Source of the DNA: JBDREC01 sp043820105 [NCBI: Pseudomonadota bacterium]
Lineage (GTDB): Bacteria; Bdellovibrionota_F; JAHFAK01
Length of the DNA: 13,589 bases
Direction: 5' to 3'
NCBI GenBank assembly: GCA_043820105.1
Contig: JBDREC010000052.1
Location: forward strand, 1-13,589
Made by a program: the position numbers and the translations under genes. A model generated the notes under the pieces. That model saw only the letters and a list, made by a program, of their open reading frames with translations. It ran no database searches and was not told the DNA's origin. Positions 5,897 through 13,479 of the stretch are shown in pieces. The stretch's first letter is position 1; every line of letters starts with the position of its first letter.

Positions 5897-7681
5897 ATGT
5901 CACTATTACAAATAAATAATATCTCGCTTTCCTTTGGTGCTGATCCAATATTACATAATATTTCATTTAATATTGAAAAGAATGAAAAAATTTGTCTTAT
6001 TGGAAGAAATGGTGAAGGTAAGAGTTCTTTGTTAAAAATAATAGCTTCTCTAATTAATCAAGACACTGGAGATTTAATAAAAGATAGAAGTACCCAAATT
6101 TCTTATATGCCACAAGACATTCCACAAGATTTTACTGGTGATGTTGTAGATATTCTGCTTAATGAGCTTAATAAAAATAATAAAGAAATTGAACAATACA
6201 AAATTGATGCTTTGCTAACAAAGATGAACCTTTTAAATTTGCCGAGTTTTGAAAACTTGTCAGGTGGTCTGAAAAGAAAGGTTTTGTTAGCTAAAGCTTT
6301 AATAACAGAGCCTGATATTTTACTGCTTGATGAACCTACTAATCACTTAGATGCAAATTCAATTGAATGGCTGGAAGAATTTTTAGGTAAATACAAAAAA
6401 ACGCTTCTTTTTATTACACACGATCGTAAGCTAATTGATAAAATCGCCAATAGAATTCTTGAAATTGATAGAGGAAGAACTTTTGATTTTAGAGCTAAGT
6501 ATCAAGACTTTTTAGAAAAGAAAGAAGAGTTTATTACAACTCAAAAAAATGAATGGGAAAGATTTGATAAAAAACTAGCAAGTGAAGAAATATGGATAAG
6601 AAAGGGTATCAGGGCCAGAAGAACTAGAAATGAAGGCCGCGTGCGCTCCCTTGAAAAAATGCGTCTTGAAAGAAGTCAAAGAAAAAGCATAAAAGATAAT
6701 ATAAAGCTTGATGCTAATGAATTTGAAAGATCAGGAAAAGTTGTTTGCGAAGCCAAGAATATAAGTTTTTCATATGAAACAAAAACAATTTTTAAGAATT
6801 TCAGCATCAATATTATTCGTGGAGATAGAATTGGTATAATTGGCGACATGGGTGTTGGGAAAACAACTTTGATAAATGTTCTTCTTGGAAAACTAGAAGC
6901 TAAAAATGGGGAAATAAAGCTTGGAACCAATTTAAGAATTGTATATTTTGATCAACTTCGAAAAAAACTTGATGAAACCAAAACTTTGCAAGAAAATGTT
7001 GGCCAAGGAGCTCAGTTTGTAGATATTAACGGTCGATCAAGGCATATTATTTCATATTTACAAGATTTTTTGTTTACTCCAGACCAAGCTAAAGCACCTA
7101 TATCAAAGCTATCAGGAGGAGAAAAAAACAGGCTAATGCTAGCTAAGCTTTTCACAAAATCATTTAATCTTTTAGTAATGGATGAGCCAACTAATGATTT
7201 AGATATTGAAACACTGGAGCTGCTTGAAGAGATGCTCATAGATTATAGACATACTCTTCTTTTAGTAAGCCATGATAGAACATTTATTAATAATACAGTA
7301 ACAAGTATTTTGGCTTTTGAAAAAGATGGACATGTTCAAGAATACATGGGTGGCTATGATGACTACTTAATTCAGAGGAAGATAGACAAAGAAGAAAAAG
7401 AGCAAAAGCCAAAGCTAAAAAAAGAAAAACCGAAATCTCCTAGAGAGAGAAAACTGACATTTAAGGAAAAATTCGAATTAGATGAACTTCCTGAGAAAAT
7501 ATTGAAGTTAGAAGAAGAAAAAGATGATATTGAAAAGAAAATGGCTGACCCTGAGTTTTATAAGGGTGGATCAGAAGTCATAGCGGGTGCTAAAAAGCGT
7601 TTTGAAGAGTTGGAAGTGGAAATTGAAGAAGCCTATGAAAGATGGGAGTTTTTAGAAGAACTTGCTAGTGGAGAAAAATGA
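5897..7681 (+). CDS. uup: ABC-F ATPase Uup
   Basis: A 594-residue cytoplasmic protein with two ABC ATPase domains and no membrane segment. Domain 1 has Walker A GRNGEGKS (36-43), signature LSGGL (121-125) and Walker B ILLLDEPTNHLD with Asp145/Glu146. Domain 2 has Walker A GDMGVGKT (316-323), signature LSGGEKNR (from 405) and Walker B LLVMDEPTNDLD with Asp429/Glu430. The linker contains EEIWIRKGIRARRTRNEGRV, close to what is found in E. coli Uup, and the second half has RHIISYLQDFLF, also typical. The C-terminal ~80 residues form a charged coiled coil (LDELPEKILKLEEEKDDIEKK), matching the Uup C-terminal domain. Uup proteins act at the ribosome and bind branched DNA; loss raises transposon precise excision in E. 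coli. The Met in the second P-loop and Leu after LSGG in the first are small departures. The start is fixed by alignment of the first strand. No clear ribosome site is present, so it is likely coupled to the upstream gene. Confidence 0.93.
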   Translation: MSLLQINNISLSFGADPILHNISFNIEKNEKICLIGRNGEGKSSLLKIIASLINQDTGDLIKDRSTQISYMPQDIPQDFTGDVVDILLNELNKNNKEIEQYKIDALLTKMNLLNLPSFENLSGGLKRKVLLAKALITEPDILLLDEPTNHLDANSIEWLEEFLGKYKKTLLFITHDRKLIDKIANRILEIDRGRTFDFRAKYQDFLEKKEEFITTQKNEWERFDKKLASEEIWIRKGIRARRTRNEGRVRSLEKMRLERSQRKSIKDNIKLDANEFERSGKVVCEAKNISFSYETKTIFKNFSINIIRGDRIGIIGDMGVGKTTLINVLLGKLEAKNGEIKLGTNLRIVYFDQLRKKLDETKTLQENVGQGAQFVDINGRSRHIISYLQDFLFTPDQAKAPISKLSGGEKNRLMLAKLFTKSFNLLVMDEPTNDLDIETLELLEEMLIDYRHTLLLVSHDRTFINNTVTSILAFEKDGHVQEYMGGYDDYLIQRKIDKEEKEQKPKLKKEKPKSPRERKLTFKEKFELDELPEKILKLEEEKDDIEKKMADPEFYKGGSEVIAGAKKRFEELEVEIEEAYERWEFLEELASGEK

Positions 7682-7734
7682 AATATCTTCTAAGTATACT
7701 ATAAGAATAGGCCACAAAATTTAAGAGAAATCTA

Positions 7735-7763
7735 TTGACGAGTGGTGTCAAATGATGTATAGG
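7735..7763 (+). promoter_or_regulatory. Candidate sigma-70 promoter with an overlapping dyad
   Basis: TTGACG, a 17-base spacer, then TATAGG. The -35 box is a five-of-six match; the -10 box is weaker (four of six). TTGAC (7735-7739) is repeated in inverted form as GTCAA (7747-7751) across a 7-base gap, so a regulator could bind over the -35 box. Transcription would start near 7770, leaving a long AT-rich leader of about 130 bases before the large gene at 7904. The rest of the 7682-7897 gap shows no other gene, and no convincing terminator follows uup. Confidence 0.4.
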
Positions 7764-7903
7764 CTTTATCTAATCATGATATGGGTTTTATCAACTTAAA
7801 AAATCAATAAAATAAATCAATTAGTTTTGTAACTATTCCAGGTTTGGGTTAGCATATTTAAAAAAAAATAAATTAGGCTAAACTACTTAGAGGATATGTG
7901 CCA

Positions 7904-10900
7904 ATGGACAGTATCAAAATATTATTTTATACGTATATTTTAAATTTATTTATTATTTCAGGGTCTCTTTATTCATACAATTTTCAGACACCAACGGGTA
8001 TTTATGGGCAAAGTGAAGAGTTTAAAGACCGAGGTGGTGGTCCTAATTACAGGGAAATTGAGATAAACTTGTTTTTAGGAAAGTCTCAAAAAAATTCTAT
8101 TAATTTTTTAATTAAAAGGGATTTGAGAGAAGGTGCAGACAAAAAAATAACAAACATACAACAACTCGTACTTACACCAAAAAACTCAGAATATTTCACG
8201 GTTAGCGAAAAAAAGCTTATAAAAAATATAAGATTACAAGAGTTTAATTCAAAATATCCTTATGTAGATGATACTAGATGGAAGTTTGAAGTAAGCTATA
8301 CAGCAAATGAAAATGAGCAAAATACTCTATTTAGAGGATGCAAAATAGATTTTCTTTTAGGATTAAAAACTATAAAGGGTGCTCAACATATAGAAGTTAT
8401 AGGGGTTTATATAAGTGGAGAACATCCAGAACTCAACATTTCTTGGTTTGATCTGATTACTCTAAAAGAATTGCATATTTGGGAGATACAATGGCTTCGA
8501 GATGGTGTTTTTCAAGGGATTTTTTCAGGTCAAAAATTTAGATTAAATACAAGAGGCCCTCAACCTGCAATTAGAAGTGAAAAATTAGGCAGCGATAATT
8601 TTAGGTTTTTTGATGATCCATTAAATAGGAATAACTTTATAATTATTGATATTCTTGGAAACACAAAATCAACAGATGATAGCTTGCTCTTTGGAGTAGA
8701 TTTGGATTCACTATCAAAAGAAAATAAATATGCTAAAATCTATAAATTAAAAAGAGTTGAATATGAAAGTGATAATTCATCCAGTAAATATAAAGTAAAA
8801 ACTGATAATAATAGAAAAATGGAAATATATAAAAATAATGCTGGAATTGTGACAATAAATGAATTGGTTGAAGGCTCAAGAGGTACTTCTCATGAAGCGT
8901 GGACTGAAGGCTTTATTTTAAATATTCTAGGAAAAGAAGTAATCTTTATTTCTATAAATAAACATCAAGAAAATTATGCAATTATTGATTTGCAGAACGA
9001 CAATAAATATTATTCACTCAGAATAAATCAAGAAATTTATTCTCAGGCTTTTGAAGAGTATGTGATAAGTTATAGGGAAATAAATAAACAGGAAAGCAAT
9101 GAATTTGATTTAACAGATGAAGAGCCAACCATTGAAGGTTCTCAAAATGAAGAATCAAGAGCAGAAGAACTAACTAATGAGGATGTAGATTCAAATGAAC
9201 GACAAAGAACGATAAACCCTTCAGAAGATTCTGCTATAAACGGGGAATCAGCAGGAGATTCACAATCCGGGGATTCTGCTTCTGAAGATGAAGCTACCCG
9301 AAAACCTTTGGAATATAGAATAGAAAGATTTGGTGAAAATCGACTTGTATTAAGTATTGTGGATCAAAATAAAAATTTGGATTTTGATTTAGCATTAGGC
9401 CTTGATAGTAATGATAACATAGTATGGATGGAATCAGAGGGTATTGCTAGAATTTGGCAAGATGGTTTTAGGCCCGAAGAAAATGATGTTTTTGTGGATC
9501 CTGGTAAAAATACTATCCTTGTTTATCAAGATCCTGATGGTTATAGAATAAATTTGGGAGAAGTTCTTAGAAATGAAGACGGCTATATTATAGATGCAAT
9601 CGTAGAGATAAAAAAAATTGAAATATCTGACGAAGTTGAAAAAGTGTATTTATTGCCTAGATTTCGTGAAGATATTCTTAGGACCTCCCTTGATACAATC
9701 AGTTTAAGAGAGGGTGTGGATTATTTTAAGTTTAATGATACATTCTACGTTTTTGAGTTTAATATAGATTCTGTTAATAGATTTGGTATTAATTTAACGA
9801 TTAAAATGGGTGAATTAAATGGAAATAATATTACTATTTCTGGAAATATTTTTAAAAACGCCAATGGAGAGTATGTTATAGATAAGGTGTATTCATATCA
9901 CGATAATAAAATGGTCTCCGGGGAGCAGGCTGATGCTGGAATTTCTCGAAATAGCGAATTGTATTGGGGTGAAGGGGATAATGAAATAATCTGGCGTAAT
10001 TTAAAGATTAAATTAATTTTCAATGAAATGGGGACATATAACTTTGACATGGGAGTTGAAAGTGTTACTTTTGTTGATGAAAATATATTGGCTCAATTAA
10101 TTAAAATTCAGACTTCCAAATCTTTATATGAAGATTTAGAGGGAAAGATAACTTTTCCAGAGTCTAGTCAAATAAATAAAATTATTAATGCTTACAATTA
10201 TCCAAAACCTGGGAAAAATTATAATTTGAGATTTCAAGGTGATTTATTCATTAATCATTATTCTAATCTATCTAACTCATTGAAAAATGAGTTGAGTCAG
10301 TCTGAGGGAGTTTACGCTTGGGAAATAACCTTTGATCTTGTTTTAAATGAGGATGGATATCTGATCCCTAAGTCTGAAAAGATTAATGATCAAGATATAT
10401 TAACCATAAGGAAATTAATTTTTAGGCGCGCAGTTCGAAATTCAGAGGGTATAGGCATAGATATTGAGCATTTAGTATTTGAAAATATTTGTGCAAAAGT
10501 TGTAAAAATAGGAGAGACCCAAATTGATTGGGAGATTCAACTGCCAGGAGGTTTTGCAATACAGCCTATATTTAGAACCATAAACCGAGTTAAACATCCT
10601 GTTTTTGGTCTTGGGTTTTCAAAAGATATTCATACAATTCAGAATACACATTTTGGAAATCTTCATAAATACTATAGCCCTGTTATATCAGGAAGCCAAT
10701 ACACACGTTTTAGACAATTGTTTGATAAATTTAAGGTTAGACAAAACTTGAAAGCCAAAAAAAGTGCCTCCAGAATGACGTTAAGAAGAAAAGACTTGCC
10801 AAGAACTGAATATCCTGAATGGCTGATAACTGGCGAAGAGTTTAAAAGAGCTCTTATTGCTTCAAAAATGACCGATAAAACAAAAGAAATTTTAATTAGC

Positions 10901-12997
10901 TCCATTGATTCATCGCCTCCAATAAAATTGAAGATTAAGTGGGATAATTCATCCAACAATCGGTATTCTGTTTCTAAGCGAGTTTATCTTGGTGATATGA
11001 TTTTGGAGTTTATTTTAGGAAGAGTTGGTTACAGCTATCCAGGTGTAAAATGTTTAGTGAATAGGGATCAAAATATTGAATATGAAATAAATATTGGTTT
11101 TAAAGGAATATCTATACAATTAGCAGAAAATAGAAACTATGGCAAAGATGGAATTGAAATTTGGAGAATAAACAAAGGGATTTCTTATGATTCTTATGAT
11201 GTGCAGGAAGTTTTAAGGCCATTTCAAGTTAATGTTCCAAGTAGTTTACGGGCATACCTAAATGATGTTGAATCTGAAATTGTTTTATCTTTCTGGTTTG
11301 ATTGGTTAAATTGGGCTGTTAACAAAATACCTATTTCAGTTGAGGTAATTAATGTTTGGGCCCGGGCTCATGAAACTCATGGTGAAGTTTTTGTGAGATC
11401 ATTAATGCAAGATTTGCCTAATACAGTTTTATTAAATGAAGAATTTATGAAAAGCGTTATCCCTTTTCTTAGTAATAATCGATCTTTTATTAATAAAATG
11501 GAGAATGGACTTATTAGCAGATCCCTAAATATGGGATCTATGGATTATTATCCCCAGCTTTATGAATTAAGCTCAATTAATGGTATTGGTGAACTTGAGC
11601 AAATAATGATAATTAGCTTTTTTGAAACTGTTAACTTTGCATCGGTCAATGAAAGAATTACTTATTGGAGAGATTTAATAAGTTTATTTAGAAACGCTGA
11701 ACCTGGAAATTTAAGAATTTCTATTGAGTTAATTAGTAGATATAACTTCCTTGAACAACTTTCTGTTAATCAATTTTTAGAAATATTTCAAAGCTTAAGG
11801 CGCTTTATTGACGATGAGGGGGGGGCAGTTAATCTTTTTCCAGACATGAGGAAGAAAAGTGAAAGAATACATGAGGCAATGTTTAATAGCATAATAAAGG
11901 TATTGGAAGGTAAGGATATACAAGATATACGAACTGAAATTAGGATTGAATGTATATCTGATGTTACTTATGTAATTGACCCTATTTTAGAGGCAATTGA
12001 GGCTGATTTCGCATGTGGTAAGTTTGAACAACCATTTGATACTGAGTTTCCAAAAATTGAGGAACGAATTGAGCTTTTAAGAGACATGAAGTCACGAAAA
12101 TTGAAAGCTAGCCATGAAACTTTGGGAAAAAGTATAGTAAGTGGTTTCAAGCTTAGCGCTGTTTTGATAATTCTTACTGAAGCATTAAGGGGAATGGATG
12201 TTTCAGAGGAAAGTATTGCTGAGTTCCATGCAATACTGGGTGATGGTTTTATTCTATCTATGCTCGCTGCTAACCCTTCTTCAGTTTTTGGACTTCTCCC
12301 AGCCATTCCAGGCGGAATATTGGGTTATTTGGGTGGTGAGCAAGTATCAAAAATTTTAGGATTAAATAGAGAAACTAGTGCAAGGGTTGCGGAGTATTCA
12401 GCAATGGTCGCTGGAATCACAAGTTTTAGTGTGGGTGCTCATTATATAACAAAATCAGTGCTGGCACCTAGTCTGGGTGCATTGGCCGTTCCTGCGCTGA
12501 TTCTTGCAAAAAGTGTGGGGATTAAGGACCCGGAAAAACAGATGGTTAAATATGTTAATCCAGAATTCGATCTTGAACTTTTAAGGCAAATTTATATTGA
12601 GAGATATGCAAATACTGAAATGCTTGACTTGCTTAATAGCCTGGAAACAGGAATTTTTAATTATTTGCAAGTAAAAAAGAAATTTGTAAGAGAATATCCA
12701 GATGAGTTTAGATCGCTTTTGTCTGACATTAGTGAAGATACATTAGTTCCAGATATTTATGTTTTAAATAGAATGATTAATCAAAATAAATTTATTCCTG
12801 TTATTGAAGAAATGGGTATTTATCTAGTGGGAATAATTGAAGTTTGGGAAGCAAATAAATTGGATGATTATTGTGATGCTATTGTGGATACTATACCAAG
12901 ACCTGACAATAGTCAAAGAGAGCTGATAAGAAAGGTTTTTGGGAGTGAGCTAATAAAGATTAAAGAAAATTTGATAAATATGACAGTTACTGAATAG
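7904..12997 (+). CDS. Very large exported protein of unknown function (1697 residues)
   Basis: I do not recognise this protein. I place the start at ATG 7904 because AGAGGA (7889-7894) lies 9 bases upstream; an in-frame GTG at 7898 would add two residues but is only 3 bases from that site. Residues 1-26 form a signal peptide (KILFYTYILNLFIISGSLYS), so it is exported. Residues ~30-400 are rich in predicted beta strands. Residues ~400-467 are a low-complexity Glu/Asp/Ser/Asn linker (for example SAGDSQSGDSASEDEA). A second beta-rich stretch runs to ~1120, with a basic patch near 950-975 (KAKKSASRMTLRRKDLPR). From ~1150 it becomes helical. Residues ~1415-1540 hold Gly/Ala-rich hydrophobic segments (LLPAIPGGILGYLGG; SLGALAVPALILAKSVG) that could insert in a membrane. 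The C-terminal ~155 residues are again soluble and acidic. No catalytic motif is visible. The frame crosses an eight-G run at 11818-11825. It is probably transcribed alone. Confidence 0.85.
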   Translation: MDSIKILFYTYILNLFIISGSLYSYNFQTPTGIYGQSEEFKDRGGGPNYREIEINLFLGKSQKNSINFLIKRDLREGADKKITNIQQLVLTPKNSEYFTVSEKKLIKNIRLQEFNSKYPYVDDTRWKFEVSYTANENEQNTLFRGCKIDFLLGLKTIKGAQHIEVIGVYISGEHPELNISWFDLITLKELHIWEIQWLRDGVFQGIFSGQKFRLNTRGPQPAIRSEKLGSDNFRFFDDPLNRNNFIIIDILGNTKSTDDSLLFGVDLDSLSKENKYAKIYKLKRVEYESDNSSSKYKVKTDNNRKMEIYKNNAGIVTINELVEGSRGTSHEAWTEGFILNILGKEVIFISINKHQENYAIIDLQNDNKYYSLRINQEIYSQAFEEYVISYREINKQESNEFDLTDEEPTIEGSQNEESRAEELTNEDVDSNERQRTINPSEDSAINGESAGDSQSGDSASEDEATRKPLEYRIERFGENRLVLSIVDQNKNLDFDLALGLDSNDNIVWMESEGIARIWQDGFRPEENDVFVDPGKNTILVYQDPDGYRINLGEVLRNEDGYIIDAIVEIKKIEISDEVEKVYLLPRFREDILRTSLDTISLREGVDYFKFNDTFYVFEFNIDSVNRFGINLTIKMGELNGNNITISGNIFKNANGEYVIDKVYSYHDNKMVSGEQADAGISRNSELYWGEGDNEIIWRNLKIKLIFNEMGTYNFDMGVESVTFVDENILAQLIKIQTSKSLYEDLEGKITFPESSQINKIINAYNYPKPGKNYNLRFQGDLFINHYSNLSNSLKNELSQSEGVYAWEITFDLVLNEDGYLIPKSEKINDQDILTIRKLIFRRAVRNSEGIGIDIEHLVFENICAKVVKIGETQIDWEIQLPGGFAIQPIFRTINRVKHPVFGLGFSKDIHTIQNTHFGNLHKYYSPVISGSQYTRFRQLFDKFKVRQNLKAKKSASRMTLRRKDLPRTEYPEWLITGEEFKRALIASKMTDKTKEILISSIDSSPPIKLKIKWDNSSNNRYSVSKRVYLGDMILEFILGRVGYSYPGVKCLVNRDQNIEYEINIGFKGISIQLAENRNYGKDGIEIWRINKGISYDSYDVQEVLRPFQVNVPSSLRAYLNDVESEIVLSFWFDWLNWAVNKIPISVEVINVWARAHETHGEVFVRSLMQDLPNTVLLNEEFMKSVIPFLSNNRSFINKMENGLISRSLNMGSMDYYPQLYELSSINGIGELEQIMIISFFETVNFASVNERITYWRDLISLFRNAEPGNLRISIELISRYNFLEQLSVNQFLEIFQSLRRFIDDEGGAVNLFPDMRKKSERIHEAMFNSIIKVLEGKDIQDIRTEIRIECISDVTYVIDPILEAIEADFACGKFEQPFDTEFPKIEERIELLRDMKSRKLKASHETLGKSIVSGFKLSAVLIILTEALRGMDVSEESIAEFHAILGDGFILSMLAANPSSVFGLLPAIPGGILGYLGGEQVSKILGLNRETSARVAEYSAMVAGITSFSVGAHYITKSVLAPSLGALAVPALILAKSVGIKDPEKQMVKYVNPEFDLELLRQIYIERYANTEMLDLLNSLETGIFNYLQVKKKFVREYPDEFRSLLSDISEDTLVPDIYVLNRMINQNKFIPVIEEMGIYLVGIIEVWEANKLDDYCDAIVDTIPRPDNSQRELIRKVFGSELIKIKENLINMTVTE
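11818..11825 (+). repeat. G8 homopolymer inside the large exported protein gene
   Basis: Eight consecutive G encode the end of Glu, two Gly and the start of Ala (residues ~1305-1308 counting from ATG 7904). In AT-rich coding DNA like this a run of eight G is exceptional. A change of one base would shift the frame and remove the last ~390 residues, including the hydrophobic region. Confidence 0.9.
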
Positions 12998-13009
12998 AAT
13001 AATTTGCAG

Positions 13010-13045
13010 TAATCATTGGAGGCTGTTGAGTAGTTCAAATGATTA
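13010..13045. other. 8-bp inverted repeat with 20-base loop after the large gene
   Basis: TAATCATT (13010-13017) and AATGATTA (13038-13045) are perfect inverted repeats. The loop carries GGAGG at 13018-13022 but no good start codon follows it at normal spacing. The stem is all weak pairs except one and no T run follows, so it is a poor terminator candidate. It is 12 bases past the stop of the large gene. Confidence 0.25.
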
Positions 13046-13068
13046 AATAAATTGTCTGACGAGACTGT

Positions 13069-13338
13069 CTACCAACAAGAACCCTTTTTTTGTTGGGAAT
13101 ATTTGATCCCAAAATTGGTCCTAAGCAAAAGCATTAGTTTTTCATTTCTAAGGTCATGGGTGCTTAATTGTTCTTTTGCCTTAACTGGGAATTTGTTTGT
13201 CTCAAGTTATGATATATATTTTGTTAAAGAAGTAATATTTGACCATCTTTCATTATCTAAAAAAGAATGTGAAGCGCATGAAAGCCCAAATTCACAAGAC
13301 CTGGTCTCTGGGACATTATTATGATACCAATTCGAAAA
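13069..13338 (-). pseudogene. Probable decayed gene fragment, minus strand
   Basis: Reading the minus strand from 13338, one frame runs 43 codons to a TAA at 13207-13209, then continues in the same frame for 45 codons to a TAG at 13069-13071. Both halves have a natural, Lys/Asn/Glu/Arg-rich composition, for example ASHSFLDNERWSNITSLTKY before the stop and KAKEQLSTHDLRNEKLMLLL then RTNFGIKYSQQKKGSCW after it. The opposite + strand frame is Ser/Phe/Leu-rich as expected for an antisense shadow. No start codon is visible in the first part. I read this as a remnant of a gene broken by an internal stop; I could not assign a family. It might instead be a conserved repeat that happens to be open. Confidence 0.4.
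13072..13112. other. Two overlapping, mutually exclusive hairpins
   Basis: Hairpin A pairs CCAACAAGAA (13072-13081) with TTTTTTGTTGG ending at 13096: ten pairs including one G-T, with a CCCTT loop. Hairpin B pairs TTGGGA (13093-13098) with TCCCAA (13107-13112) around eight bases. They share 13093-13096, so an RNA could form only one at a time. No T run follows either on the + strand. Confidence 0.3.
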
Positions 13339-13392
13339 TTAGCTTAAGATTTGTGCCTGGAAATCAATATATTTAAATAAACCCTATCAAAG

Positions 13393-13479
13393 AGTCCTAT
13401 GGATATATGGATAACTGGCGGCGTAGCTTATGGACAAGCTACGCCCTAAATAGCCAGTTACCCACATATCCACAGGACC
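13393..13479 (-). repeat. Long interrupted stem-loop, G-U paired on the minus strand
   Basis: An 87-base inverted repeat. The outer arms are 13393-13419 and 13453-13479 (27 positions). The inner arms GGCGTAGCTT (13420-13429) and AAGCTACGCC (13436-13445) pair perfectly around ATGGAC. A seven-base one-sided bulge, CTAAATA (13446-13452), separates the two stems. Of the 27 outer positions, 23 are Watson-Crick; the other four (13393/13479, 13399/13473, 13407/13465, 13411/13461) are all A opposite C. On the minus strand these become U-G pairs, so a minus-strand RNA would be paired throughout. The element is more GC-rich than its surroundings. It may be a structured RNA, a mobile palindromic repeat, or a protein binding site. 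No T run follows on the minus strand, so it is not a classic terminator. Confidence 0.8.

Noticed and set aside
7898-7903. GTG at 7898 as the start of the large protein
   Set aside because: It is only 3 bases from AGAGGA, while ATG 7904 has 9-base spacing and gives a cleaner signal peptide.
11359-11385. Metal-protease-like motif AHETHGE in the large protein
   Set aside because: The spacing is HExH, not HExxH, and no third ligand pattern follows.
13052-13324. A 90-codon + strand frame starting with TTG
   Set aside because: No ribosome binding site at proper spacing (GGAGG is about 30 bases upstream), Ser/Phe-rich composition, no recognisable motif, and the opposite strand looks more like coding sequence.
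13393-13479. Integron attC site
   Set aside because: The element folds like one, but the arms lack the conserved GTTRRRY and RYYYAAC boxes at their ends, no integrase is present, and no cassette array is visible.
13393-13479. Intrinsic terminator
   Set aside because: The stem is far too long and interrupted, and neither strand has a T run directly after it.
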